Assembly (NCBI GenBank): GCA_031551625.1
Contig: JAVBNJ010000033.1
Span: forward strand, 1-11,460
Source of the DNA: JAVBNJ01 sp031551625
Lineage (GTDB): Bacteria; Bacteroidota; Bacteroidia; Bacteroidales; UBA932
Length of the DNA: 11,460 bases
Direction of reading: 5' to 3'
Below, piece by piece: positions 1 to 7,669 of this stretch. A model generated the notes under the pieces. It searched no databases, was not told the DNA's origin, and saw only the letters and a list, made by a program, of their open reading frames with translations. The first letter of the stretch is position 1, and each line of letters starts with the position of its first letter. The position numbers and the translations under genes were made by a program.

Positions 1-11
1 CCGCCAAACCC

Positions 12-68
12 TCCGGTCGACATGACGGTTGACTGGATGGAAAGAAGAGAGCCGTCATGTCGCCCGGA
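12..68. repeat. REP-like inverted repeat (17-bp arms)
   Basis: Positions 52-68 read CCGTCATGTCGCCCGGA. The reverse complement of 12-28 is the same except for one base, so the two arms match at 16 of 17 positions across a 23-nt spacer (29-51). The sequence just downstream (about 80-100, ending GTGGAGACATCTC) resembles the tails of palindromic intergenic repeats that I recall from Bacteroidetes genomes; that comparison is from memory, not a search. The element lies upstream of the gene at 151 and could be a REP/BIME-type repeat or a small non-autonomous mobile element. No coding capacity is visible. Confidence 0.6.
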
Positions 69-93
69 ACGAGCGGCAGCAAGTGAAGTGGAG

Positions 94-150
94 ACATCTC
101 GCCCCCTACGCAGACACTAAAATAGAACAACAACTAAAAAATTAATTGAT
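94..150 (+). promoter_or_regulatory. Leader shared with the minus-strand paralogue
   Basis: This is the 5' leader directly before the ATG at 151. It aligns with the leader of the minus-strand gene at 10220-10167. Shared blocks are ACATCT(C/T)GCC, GCAGACAC, a (A)ACAACAA stretch and an AATT-rich segment abutting the start codon. No good TTTG / TAnnTTTG promoter pair is visible, so transcription probably starts further upstream or from a degenerate promoter. Conservation in both copies could reflect duplication of the whole 5' region, or a kept regulatory role. Confidence 0.5.
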
Positions 151-1605
151 ATGCAAAAAATCTACTGTTTATTATTCGCCGTACTGTTCGCGCAGGCAAG
201 CTATGCCGCTTCGTGCGTATCGGTGAAGCAAGTTAGCGCTAACTATGCCACAAAGCAAGTAACCTTCGATGTAGTATGGTCAACATGTACCGGCACCCAC
301 AATTACAAAACGTGGGTGATTGTCGATTACCGCACCGTTAATGCCAATGGTACCAAAGGTGTCTGGACACGCGCTGCTATCAGCGGCACCAGCGTCGGCA
401 CCTTGGTGAGCGCCAGCAAAGGTGTGTGGGTAACGGGCTCGGCGAGTAAAACCCAGCGGGTAACGTTCACATTAAGCGGTATGCCGGCCAGATACGACTG
501 GTGTGCTAATGCGTTAGACTACCCACCACAAGCCATAATGAGCAACGGCACCTATACGTTGAAAGGCACGTCCCCGTTTACGATCAACGGCAGTACGACT
601 TTAGGTGCCAATGTAAAAACCTATACCGGCGCTTGTGTCACATCCGTTACCGATGTCACCAACAATCCCGAAGGAGTCGGTACGAATCCGGCCTGTACGG
701 CGGGTGCGATGGCCAGCACCGGACAAGCATTGTGCAGCGGCAGCGCGTATACCACTATCGGCAGCACCACTGCTGCCAGCGGCGGCGACGGACGCATAAC
801 CTATCAGTGGCTGCGCAATGGAAGTGTTATTAGTGGCGCTACAGCTACAACTTATTTACCTACGCAGGCGGGAACCTATACACGGCAGGCGAAAGACGGT
901 ATGTGTAATACAGCCTGGGTAACCAGTAGCGGTTCGTGGGTAGTAACGGTGGTTAGTATTCCGGCGGTTCCGACATTAACGGCAACCAATCCTTGCTATG
1001 GTACCGCTATTACGTTTACGTCTTCTTCTGTGAGCGGAGCAACGGGCTACCAATGGACAGGAGCAGGCGTAACAGCAAGTTCGGGTACGGCTCGAACGAA
1101 AGCATCTAAAGCTACAACTGCCGGGAGTTATATAGCACAGGTGCGTGCGTACAAGACGGCAAGTGGTATTACCTGTTACAGCGCCTATACGTCCAACTTT
1201 ACCGGTGTGATTAATAATGGAACTACAACTAGGGATGCTGCACCTAATTCGTGCGGCTGCGCAATAAATCTTATGTTATGTAATGGTGTTTGTCGAGACC
1301 TCGCAATAGATGAAGCTTTTTGTCATAATGATTTGGAAGTAAAGAACAAAGATGCCGGACGGCCAAGTTCCGGCCCTAACTCGTTATGCCCAGCCGGTTG
1401 GCGCTGGCCAAGCCCCGAAGAACTTTGGGCTTTGTGTCAAGCCGGCAAGTTGTATAAAGAAGAACAGCATCGTGCTTGGTGGGGAAACCGGACGTATGAT
1501 GGGGTAAATTGGTACGTTATAGATTGTGCTCCGGATCTAACACGGATCAGTTATTGCGCTCCTTGGTACTGTACTGGTGAACAATGGGTGCGCTGTGTTC
1601 GATGA
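151..1605 (+). CDS. Secreted multidomain protein with Ig-like repeats and a short Fib_succ_major-like C-terminus
   Basis: The 484-residue product starts with a signal peptide (about 1-20: basic n-region MQK, hydrophobic core, cleavage near ASYA-A). Residues 21-165 form a Cys-containing beta-type domain of no family I can name; it is clearly paralogous to the minus-strand product at 9510-10166 (shared QVSANY, VNANGxKGxWTRAxISGT, WCAxAxDYPP). Residues about 180-268 and 272-355 look like two Ig/PKD-type modules, each with a Cys-containing beginning and a Trp-containing strand (YQW). Residues 365-400 are Cys-rich. The end (410-484) has SLCPAGWRWPSPEELW and finishes WVRCVR, hallmarks of the Fibrobacter succinogenes major paralogous domain, but only about 75 residues long against about 230 in the gene at 8096. 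It is probably secreted or cell-surface; function is unknown. The start fits the signal peptide and the paralogue alignment. Confidence 0.85.
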   Translation: MQKIYCLLFAVLFAQASYAASCVSVKQVSANYATKQVTFDVVWSTCTGTHNYKTWVIVDYRTVNANGTKGVWTRAAISGTSVGTLVSASKGVWVTGSASKTQRVTFTLSGMPARYDWCANALDYPPQAIMSNGTYTLKGTSPFTINGSTTLGANVKTYTGACVTSVTDVTNNPEGVGTNPACTAGAMASTGQALCSGSAYTTIGSTTAASGGDGRITYQWLRNGSVISGATATTYLPTQAGTYTRQAKDGMCNTAWVTSSGSWVVTVVSIPAVPTLTATNPCYGTAITFTSSSVSGATGYQWTGAGVTASSGTARTKASKATTAGSYIAQVRAYKTASGITCYSAYTSNFTGVINNGTTTRDAAPNSCGCAINLMLCNGVCRDLAIDEAFCHNDLEVKNKDAGRPSSGPNSLCPAGWRWPSPEELWALCQAGKLYKEEQHRAWWGNRTYDGVNWYVIDCAPDLTRISYCAPWYCTGEQWVRCVR

Positions 1606-1699
1606 ATTTACTTTAACTTTCTTCGTATTACAAAGATTGAGCACATTGAACTAGAAGGTCATTCAAATGCATCGACAACCCTGCCCAGGTGATTTTTAT

Positions 1700-1730
1700 T
1701 TCGTTTTTTCGAAAAAAAATACTATCTTTG
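1700..1730 (+). promoter_or_regulatory. Predicted rpsA promoter (Bacteroidetes sigma-ABfr type)
   Basis: A -7 element TATCTTTG (1723-1730) matches the Bacteroidetes consensus TAnnTTTG. It is preceded after 19 nt by TTCG (1700-1703), a one-mismatch form of the -33 element TTTG. Transcription would begin near 1737, leaving a leader of about 55 nt before the rpsA ATG at 1792. Confidence 0.65.
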
Positions 1731-1734
1731 TGCC

Positions 1735-1750
1735 CCCTAAAAAATTAGGG
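1735..1750 (+). promoter_or_regulatory. Hairpin at the 5' end of the rpsA leader
   Basis: CCCTAA (1735-1740) and TTAGGG (1745-1750) form a perfect 6-bp stem with an AAAA loop. It sits right at the transcription start predicted from the promoter spacing, so the rpsA mRNA may begin with or within this hairpin. Possible roles are mRNA stabilisation or control of S1 synthesis. S1 autoregulation through its leader is known in Escherichia coli; a role here is inference. Confidence 0.4.
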
Positions 1751-1791
1751 ACTAATTAAATTTATTGTCTAACCCTTTAATTAAACAGCAA

Positions 1792-3693
1792 ATGTCAAAA
1801 AACATTGACAATGCAGCCAACCAAGATGAGGAGATCATCATCCCCAAACAGGCTGAAGAAACAGAATCCCTAATCGAAGATACCCCTATTGAAGCGGTGT
1901 TGCCGAAAAAACACCGCGTTAGTAACGCCTCTGTGGCTAACGACAAATTCGATTGGGATGCGTTCGAAAATGAAAAAGGTATCTACGATACCGACAAAAC
2001 CCAAATTACCGAAAACTACGACCAAACGCTTTCGAAAGTTATCGAAAACGATGTGGTAGAAGGAACGGTAGTAGCCATGAACAAACGCGAAGTGATTGTG
2101 AACATCGGCTACAAGAGCGAAGGTGTTATCGGCATCAGCGAATTCCGCTACAACCCCGAATTGAAAATCGGCGATAAAGTGGAAGTATATGTAGAGAATG
2201 CCGAAGATAAAAAAGGCCAGTTATTGCTCTCGCACAAGAAAGCACGTGCTATCCAATCATGGGATCGCGTGAACGAAGCGCTCGAAAAGAACGAAATCGT
2301 AAAAGGCTACATCAAATGCCGCACCAAAGGCGGTATGATTGTAGACGTGTTCGGTATCGAAGCCTTCTTGCCGGGTTCGCAAATCGACGTGAAACCGATT
2401 CGCGACTACGATGTATTCGTAAACAAAACCATGGAATTCAAAATTGTGAAAATCAACCACGAATTCCGCAACGTAGTAGTATCGCACAAAGCCTTGATTG
2501 AAGCGGAACTCGAAGCACAAAAAACCGAAATCATCAGCAAACTCGAAAAAGGACAAGTACTCGAAGGTACGGTTAAAAACATTACTTCATACGGTGTGTT
2601 CATCGACTTGGGCGGCGTAGACGGTTTGATCCATATCACCGACCTGTCGTGGGGCCGTATCAACCACCCCGAAGAAATCGTGCAACTCGACCAGAAGATC
2701 AACGTGGTTATCCTCGATTTCGATGATGCCAAGAAACGTATTGCCCTTGGTTTGAAACAGCTCACCCCGCATCCGTGGGATGCCCTCAACGCCAACCTCA
2801 ACGTGGGCGACAAGGTGAAAGGCCGCGTAGTGGTAATAGCCGACTATGGCGCATTTGTAGAAATACAACCGGGCGTAGAAGGGTTGATTCACGTATCGGA
2901 AATGTCGTGGAGCCAACACTTGCGCAGCGCACAGGATTTCTTGAAAGTGGGCGACGAAGTAGAAGCTGTTATCTTGACCCTCGACCGCGACGAACGTAAG
3001 ATGTCGTTAGGCATCAAACAACTCAAACCCGATCCGTGGGCTAATATTACCGAGCGCTACCCGATCGGTTCGCGCCACCAGGCCAAAGTTCGTAACTTTA
3101 CCAACTTCGGTGTATTTGTGGAAATGGAAGAAGGCGTAGACGGTTTGGTACACATCAGCGACCTGAGCTGGACGAAAAAAATCAAACACCCCGCCGAATT
3201 TACTTCGATTGGCGACACGCTCGAAGTGGTTGTACTGGAAGTTGACCAGGAAAACCGCCGCTTGAGCCTTGGCCACAAACAACTCGAAGAAAACCCGTGG
3301 GATGTATTCGAAACCATCTTCACTATCGGTTCGGTTCACGAAGGTACGATCCTCGGTATTGCCGACAAGCATGCTACCATTGCATTGCCCTACGGCGTGG
3401 AAGGAACAGCCAGCTTGAAACACCTCACCAAAGAAGACGGCACTATTGCTAAAGCGGACGAAAAATTGCCGTTCAAGGTGTTGGAATTCAACAAAGGCGC
3501 TAAACGCATTACCGTATCGCACACTCGTACATTCGAAGATGCGAAGAAAGATGCGGATGAAAAAGAACGCGTTTCGGAAGCCGACAGTACACAAAAAGCG
3601 GTGAAAAAGTTGAAAGCTAACTTGGAAAAAACCACGTTGGGCGATATCGACGCATTGGCTGCTTTGAAGAATGAAATGGAAGGTAAAGAATAA
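1792..3693 (+). CDS. rpsA: 30S ribosomal protein S1
   Basis: The 633-residue protein has six S1 RNA-binding repeats at about 87-149, 169-234, 255-324, 341-411, 427-498 and 514-578. Repeats 3 to 5 carry the classic GVFIDL/GAFVEI, GLIHISDLSW and SLGxKQL signatures. S1 binds mRNA on the small ribosomal subunit and helps unfold and recruit it, which matters in Bacteroidetes where Shine-Dalgarno sites are rare. The acidic N-terminal extension (1-85), including FDWDAFEN, is typical of the phylum as I know it. I chose ATG 1792 over an in-frame TTG at 1765, because the TTG would add a nine-residue extension at a poor start. The C-terminal tail is a charged, Lys/Glu-rich likely coiled coil. The gene has its own promoter and a strong terminator, so it is probably monocistronic. 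Confidence 0.97.
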   Translation: MSKNIDNAANQDEEIIIPKQAEETESLIEDTPIEAVLPKKHRVSNASVANDKFDWDAFENEKGIYDTDKTQITENYDQTLSKVIENDVVEGTVVAMNKREVIVNIGYKSEGVIGISEFRYNPELKIGDKVEVYVENAEDKKGQLLLSHKKARAIQSWDRVNEALEKNEIVKGYIKCRTKGGMIVDVFGIEAFLPGSQIDVKPIRDYDVFVNKTMEFKIVKINHEFRNVVVSHKALIEAELEAQKTEIISKLEKGQVLEGTVKNITSYGVFIDLGGVDGLIHITDLSWGRINHPEEIVQLDQKINVVILDFDDAKKRIALGLKQLTPHPWDALNANLNVGDKVKGRVVVIADYGAFVEIQPGVEGLIHVSEMSWSQHLRSAQDFLKVGDEVEAVILTLDRDERKMSLGIKQLKPDPWANITERYPIGSRHQAKVRNFTNFGVFVEMEEGVDGLVHISDLSWTKKIKHPAEFTSIGDTLEVVVLEVDQENRRLSLGHKQLEENPWDVFETIFTIGSVHEGTILGIADKHATIALPYGVEGTASLKHLTKEDGTIAKADEKLPFKVLEFNKGAKRITVSHTRTFEDAKKDADEKERVSEADSTQKAVKKLKANLEKTTLGDIDALAALKNEMEGKE

Positions 3694-3716
3694 TACTCAT
3701 TCTTGATTGTATATGG

Positions 3717-3750
3717 AAATCCGGTTCGGTCTTGCGAGCCGGATTTTTTT
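3717..3750 (+). terminator. Rho-independent terminator after rpsA
   Basis: An 11-12 bp stem (AATCCGGTTCG at 3718-3728 with CGAGCCGGATT at 3735-3745, one G-T wobble) encloses the 6-nt loop GTCTTG and runs into seven T (3744-3750). It starts about 25 nt after the rpsA stop. Confidence 0.93.
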
Positions 3751-3751
3751 G

Positions 3752-3759
3752 TATCTTTG
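3752..3759 (+). promoter_or_regulatory. Candidate -7 element for rnz and its upstream ORF
   Basis: TATCTTTG fits TAnnTTTG and starts one base after the U-tract of the rpsA terminator. The best -33 match is CTTG (3731-3734), inside the terminator loop, with a shorter than usual 17-nt spacer. Terminator and promoter would therefore overlap. The predicted start near 3766 gives a leader of about 140 nt before rnz. Confidence 0.45.
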
Positions 3760-3806
3760 CTAACCGAACAAGCCCCAAATCTGCTTGCTGGCGGAGGCTT
3801 AGGGAA

Positions 3807-3828
3807 GTACAAATCGGAATCATTGTAC
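3807..3828. repeat. Short inverted repeat in the rnz leader
   Basis: GTACAA (3807-3812) and TTGTAC (3823-3828) are perfect complements around a 10-nt spacer. In RNA this would be a small hairpin just upstream of the upstream ORF; in DNA it could be a dyad binding site. No regulator is suggested by the context. Confidence 0.35.
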
Positions 3829-3841
3829 ATAATAAAAAGGT

Positions 3842-3910
3842 ATGAATAGAAACAAATTTAAAAAAGTAGCAATCCTCAACTCCCCCTTTTGGGGTTGGGG
3901 GGGACTATGA
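3842..3910 (+). CDS. 22-codon upstream ORF overlapping the rnz start (ATGA)
   Basis: Starting at ATG 3842, the frame reads MNRNKFKKVAILNSPFWGWG then GL and stops at TGA 3908-3910. That stop shares bases with the rnz ATG (3907-3909) as ATGA, the arrangement usual for translational coupling. The second half is encoded by a C-rich then G-rich palindromic stretch, CCCCC TTTT GGGG then seven G, which resembles a dispersed intergenic repeat. The ORF may therefore be repeat-derived and fortuitous. No known leader peptide is recognised. Expression is unproven. Confidence 0.35.
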   Translation: MNRNKFKKVAILNSPFWGWGGL

Positions 3911-4839
3911 CTTTCTCGGTAACTATACTAGGAAATGCGTCGGCCATGCCCACGAAGAACCGCTATCCGACGGCGCAGGTGCTCAATATCCATGATCGGC
4001 TATTCCTTATTGATTGTGGCGAAGGGGCGCAAATGCAAATGCGCCGTTGCGGCATTTCCCCGTTGAAAATAAGCGCTATTTTTATTTCGCACTTGCACGG
4101 CGACCACCTGTTCGGCTTGTTCGGCTTGCTCTCAACCATGAGTATGCTCGGACGCAAAGGCGAATTCCCGATTTATGCCCCTGCCAAGCTTAAAGATATA
4201 TTGGACGACCATCTGAAATATTTCGGGGAGGGAATGACTTTTACCCCCATAGTAAATGCAATTGACACCGGAAAGCCGGCATTGATTTACGAGAACCGCG
4301 CCATTACCGTACATACGATTCCCATGAAACACAGGGTAGCAGCAGCCGGATTCCTGTTTCGCGAAAAAATGCCGCAGCTCAATGTCTACAAACACGCCAT
4401 CGTAAAGTACGGCCTGTCGATTACCGATATTGTGCAACTCAAAAACGGTGAGGATATCACGCTGCCCGATGGTGAAGTGGTAACCTCGGACGGAATTACT
4501 TATCTCCCATATTCGCCGCGTTCCTATGCCTTTTGCAGCGATACGGCTTTCTCGAAAAAAATAGTCGAGTGCGTGCGTGGCGTCGATTTGCTATACCACG
4601 AAACCACTTACCAAACCGACCGCGCAGAACTGGCGCATGAAACCATGCATTCCACAGCTGCCGAAGCGGCTACCGTAGCCAAAGAAGCCGGTGTCAAAAA
4701 ATTGTTGATTGGCCACTTCTCGTCGCGCTACCCAAATGACAACGGCTTTCTGCATGAAGCGCAAAGCATCTTTCCTAACACCGACATTGCCCGCGAGCGC
4801 GAAACATTCGAGGTACCACTACTCAAGCACGAGCAATAG
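3907..4839 (+). CDS. rnz: Ribonuclease Z (tRNA 3' processing endonuclease)
   Basis: The 310-residue product is a metallo-beta-lactamase fold RNase Z, which cuts pre-tRNA after the discriminator base to make the mature 3' end. Metal ligands visible are the HLHGDH motif (His62, His64, Asp66, His67), His142 in PMKHRV, Asp212 in FCSDTAF and His270 in LIGHFSSRY. His248 of the MHST motif is also present. The length fits short-form bacterial RNase Z. I chose ATG 3907 because the following TFSVTILGNASAMPT matches the family N-terminus; a TTG at 3889 would add only a repeat-encoded Gly-rich extension. It follows rpsA but is separated from it by a terminator. A 22-codon upstream ORF overlaps the start. 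Confidence 0.95.
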   Translation: MTFSVTILGNASAMPTKNRYPTAQVLNIHDRLFLIDCGEGAQMQMRRCGISPLKISAIFISHLHGDHLFGLFGLLSTMSMLGRKGEFPIYAPAKLKDILDDHLKYFGEGMTFTPIVNAIDTGKPALIYENRAITVHTIPMKHRVAAAGFLFREKMPQLNVYKHAIVKYGLSITDIVQLKNGEDITLPDGEVVTSDGITYLPYSPRSYAFCSDTAFSKKIVECVRGVDLLYHETTYQTDRAELAHETMHSTAAEAATVAKEAGVKKLLIGHFSSRYPNDNGFLHEAQSIFPNTDIARERETFEVPLLKHEQ

Positions 4840-4867
4840 TAAATAGTATGAAAATGATTTTTTTTAA

Positions 4868-4875
4868 TATTTTTG
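4868..4875 (+). promoter_or_regulatory. Candidate -7 element for the lipoprotein/C11 operon
   Basis: TATTTTTG fits TAnnTTTG and lies 40 nt upstream of the ATG at 4916. The expected -33 region is only a weak match (TATG at 4847-4850, 17-nt spacer). The leader is AT-rich, with no Shine-Dalgarno site. A minimal ORF (ATG CAA CGA TGA, 4908-4919) overlaps the start codon. Confidence 0.45.
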
Positions 4876-4915
4876 TAGGAAATAAAAGTTTATTTATTAA
4901 CTAAAAAATGCAACG

Positions 4916-6013
4916 ATGAAAATACAACCTATTTTTATGTTAGGGCTGTTGTTATTGACGGTCTCCTGTAAAAAAGACGATCCTAAGCCCGAACCGGAAA
5001 AGTCCTTGATAGGCTGGGCTTCCGGAAGGTTATACTTCTCCGATCCTGATATAACAAAAGGCGTTATTGTGCGCACTACCGATGGAGGTAAAACATGGGT
5101 GTCGCAAAGTGCGCCCGAGCAGTTTCCGGATATTAATTTTCACAGTGCCTATGCCTATTCCGAAGAGGTGTGCTGGGTGGCAGGTATACAAGAAGATGCG
5201 GCCCACACCCGTCCCGGTATTATTTATAAAACTACCGATGGAGGCAAAACCTGGTTCCGGCAAGGCGAGCAGGTTCATTTTAAAGGCGGTACTTTTAAAT
5301 TGATTTCTATAGATGGAGTGCATCTTTGGGCAATAGGAGAAAAAGATGTTTACATTTCAGCTGATGCCGGTGAAACCTGGGAAACTATTCCTGTATGCAC
5401 GGAGAGTGATGAGCGTTTTGCCGCTCAAAGTATAGCAACCTATGATGGGGTTAACATTTATGCCGGCGGAATTTTTTATGATTCAGATGAGGCGTACAGG
5501 GCGGTGGCCTATTCTACAGACGGTGGGCGGAATTGGTCTGTTAAAACACTTGCCGATTCTTGGGCTATTATTGATGTATCGACCCCTTCTTCGTCTGTGG
5601 TCTATATGGCCGGAGGCCATGACTATTCTGCCAAGACAACCAATATCACCCAAAACTTGACTATGTATAATATGCAGATAGGCATGTTTGATATGAACGG
5701 AGTGTATGCATTGGACATGAAGCGGGTCTGGTTTGTGGGCGATCATGCCAATATTTTCTACACTACGGATGGTGGCGATAATTGGCGCAAATCGAAACAT
5801 TTCAATGGAAATGGAGCTAATGCGTTGATGAAAGTTTGTTTTCTGCAAGACGGATTGCGGGGAGTAATTGCAAGTACTCCATTGGCGGCAGGTTCGGACA
5901 GCCCCGGAGAACTTCTGTATACATCCGACGGTGGCGAAACCTGGAACCCTGCACCAATAGATGTAGCGGGCGAGTGGGATGGACTATCAATGGTGCAATC
6001 GAACCGTAAATAA
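4916..6013 (+). CDS. Asp-box (BNR/Ycf48-like) beta-propeller lipoprotein
   Basis: The 365-residue product has a lipoprotein signal peptide ending LTVSC (lipidated Cys18), followed by KKDDPKPEPE. A Lys plus two acidic residues right after the Cys resembles the lipoprotein export signal described in Capnocytophaga, so surface exposure is likely. The body has six Asp-boxes of the S/T-x-D-x-G-x-T/N-W type at about 54-61, 106-113, 148-155, 200-207, 283-290 and 336-343. Such repeats mark sialidase-like or Ycf48-like beta-propellers. The wide gap between the fourth and fifth leaves room for a blade whose Asp-box has decayed. The sialidase active-site arginine triad is not evident, so this is more likely a binding or scaffold propeller than an enzyme. 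Only 21 nt separate it from the C11 peptidase gene, which implies an operon. Confidence 0.88.
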   Translation: MKIQPIFMLGLLLLTVSCKKDDPKPEPEKSLIGWASGRLYFSDPDITKGVIVRTTDGGKTWVSQSAPEQFPDINFHSAYAYSEEVCWVAGIQEDAAHTRPGIIYKTTDGGKTWFRQGEQVHFKGGTFKLISIDGVHLWAIGEKDVYISADAGETWETIPVCTESDERFAAQSIATYDGVNIYAGGIFYDSDEAYRAVAYSTDGGRNWSVKTLADSWAIIDVSTPSSSVVYMAGGHDYSAKTTNITQNLTMYNMQIGMFDMNGVYALDMKRVWFVGDHANIFYTTDGGDNWRKSKHFNGNGANALMKVCFLQDGLRGVIASTPLAAGSDSPGELLYTSDGGETWNPAPIDVAGEWDGLSMVQSNRK

Positions 6014-6034
6014 TTTTGTTAACTGGTAAAGAAG

Positions 6035-7609
6035 ATGAATAAAACAATCAGTTGCCTGCTGTTTGCAGTTGCCGTGTTAGCGGGTTGCACGAAAGATCCC
6101 GAACCGCAGACGGGAACAGGTACACTATCGGCTGTTATTCGTAGCGAGGGATCCGACATAGAAGCTCACTTGCCGTTATGCGCTCTTCGCGATGCCACGG
6201 TTTTATTATTGGACGGACAACGCGAAGTTGCTTCCGGTAAAACAGATATTGCCGGTAATGTGGTCATAACGGATATTCCCTCTGGATCGTACCAAGTAGC
6301 GGTTACTCACAAGGATTTCCCTGCGCTTACAATGAATGTAAGCATTCGTAAAAATGAGGTAACAACGCTCAAAAATTATTTGTTCGATTGTTTATTCATG
6401 CCACAGTACGAGAAGGCGAAGAAAAAATGGACGGTAATCCATTTTGTGAATATGGCGGATGTACAGCTTGAAGGAACTTTCTTGTCGGACATTCGCAAAA
6501 TTGAAAAGGAAGGCGGTTCTGGAAACGAGGTAAATCATGTTGTTTATATGCCGGCCACAGCAAATAATACACTCAACAGTCAATTAACTTATTTGCTCAA
6601 GCCGCAATTCGAAATTGTCGACGAAAAATTTTATGACGATGTGGTAAAGTCCCGGCTCTTTTCTCCGGCCTATTATTTCGACGGGTATGACTATCCGGAT
6701 GCTGATCCGTCGGATTACAAATTGCTCGAAAAATCCGTTGTGGACATCAGTGCACTTTATCCCTCGGATAGTGTCATGCTCTTTATCTATGACCACGGAA
6801 GCGGCATAGACATTAATGTGCCTGATAATGCGGTAAAACAGCAATCAATAAGTGTAAATATGCACACAAATGGAGAGATTACCATGCCACAACTGCGCGA
6901 CGCATTGAACAATATTCGGAAACAAGACATCCACATCAACACGTTGGTTTTGGCTGCTTGCACCATGGCTCAGTTTGAAGTGGCCTACGAATTGAAAGAT
7001 TGCGGAGTAAATTACATGGTGGTTTCCGAACCTACCTCCAACGGTTTGAACTACGAATGTGAGCAATGGGTCGAAGATTTGAACGACGGTGCTATTGCTG
7101 GATTTGAAACAGCGCGGCGCATAGCACGAGCGTCAACCAGCGAAAATGTGTATGCCGTGTATGACATGAAATACTTTGCCCAACTACAGCCGCTCTTCAA
7201 CGATTTTGCCGGTAAAGCGGCACAAACCAACGCCGCACTTTTACGTCCGCTTGTGGCGCAAAGCCTCAAACAAACGGCTGGCGGTACTCCCCCCGAATTG
7301 ACCTACAGTTGTTACGACTTGGCCGACTTCGCAAAAAATGTATCGGAAGCATCGTTCGAAGATGCCACGGGAGTGAAGGTTGCCGCTAAAAAGGTGTATG
7401 ACTTTTTGAATGTGGTAGGTCCCGGTAACTTTGTCGCCGAACTGCATAATCCATGGGCAAGTTACCAACGTGCGCGTGGAGTGGCTGTAATGCTGCGTAC
7501 CCCCGACCACCCCTATGCCGGACACAACCAGACAGTGTACCGGATGCACAGCTATTACCGCGATGGCAATACCGCATGGGACACTTTTCTGAGTGCGTTG
7601 GATAATTAA
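6035..7609 (+). CDS. Clostripain-family (C11) cysteine peptidase, lipoprotein
   Basis: The 524-residue product has a signal peptide with lipobox LAGC (Cys18) and a KDPEPQ tail. Residues about 28-115 form a carboxypeptidase-regulatory-like beta domain (GKTDIAGNVVITDIPSGSYQ). The C11 peptidase domain starts near 131 (KKWTVIHFVNMADVQLEGTF). The catalytic His254 sits in YDHGSG and the nucleophile Cys309 in LVLAACTM, followed by EVAYELKDCGVNYMVVSEP, which is typical of the family. In clostripain the Asp two residues before the Cys favours Arg substrates; here it is Ala307, so a different substrate preference is possible. The enzyme probably hydrolyses peptide bonds outside the inner membrane. It is co-transcribed with the beta-propeller lipoprotein, which may bind substrate or partner proteins; that pairing is inference. 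Confidence 0.9.
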   Translation: MNKTISCLLFAVAVLAGCTKDPEPQTGTGTLSAVIRSEGSDIEAHLPLCALRDATVLLLDGQREVASGKTDIAGNVVITDIPSGSYQVAVTHKDFPALTMNVSIRKNEVTTLKNYLFDCLFMPQYEKAKKKWTVIHFVNMADVQLEGTFLSDIRKIEKEGGSGNEVNHVVYMPATANNTLNSQLTYLLKPQFEIVDEKFYDDVVKSRLFSPAYYFDGYDYPDADPSDYKLLEKSVVDISALYPSDSVMLFIYDHGSGIDINVPDNAVKQQSISVNMHTNGEITMPQLRDALNNIRKQDIHINTLVLAACTMAQFEVAYELKDCGVNYMVVSEPTSNGLNYECEQWVEDLNDGAIAGFETARRIARASTSENVYAVYDMKYFAQLQPLFNDFAGKAAQTNAALLRPLVAQSLKQTAGGTPPELTYSCYDLADFAKNVSEASFEDATGVKVAAKKVYDFLNVVGPGNFVAELHNPWASYQRARGVAVMLRTPDHPYAGHNQTVYRMHSYYRDGNTAWDTFLSALDN

Positions 7610-7632
7610 TTTTTCGAGCACGAAAATACACA

Positions 7633-7669
7633 ACCATGCAATTTTCAAATTTAATTTGAATTGCATGGT
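7633..7669 (+). terminator. Inverted repeat after the C11 gene, possible terminator
   Basis: ACCATGCAATT (7633-7643) pairs perfectly with AATTGCATGGT (7659-7669). The inner bases add CAAAT/ATTTG after a two-base bulge. It begins 24 nt after the operon stop codon. No T-tract follows on either strand, so it may act as an mRNA 3'-end stabiliser or a factor-dependent stop rather than a classic intrinsic terminator. Confidence 0.45.

Noticed and set aside
1765..1791. TTG start extending rpsA by nine codons
   Set aside because: It is a weak start, the extension adds nothing that matches S1 N-termini I know, and ATG 1792 gives a normal acidic N-terminus.
2257..3830. Several antisense and +1 open frames of 66-195 codons inside rpsA
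   Set aside because: They are shadows of the highly biased rpsA coding sequence, with low-complexity Phe/Asp-rich or Arg-rich products.
3889..3906. TTG start extending rnz by six codons
   Set aside because: The extra residues come from the G-rich repeat; ATG 3907 begins exactly at the conserved RNase Z N-terminus.
4908..4919. Three-codon ORF (ATG CAA CGA TGA) overlapping the lipoprotein start
   Set aside because: It is too short to separate from chance in an AT-rich leader; noted only as part of the promoter entry.
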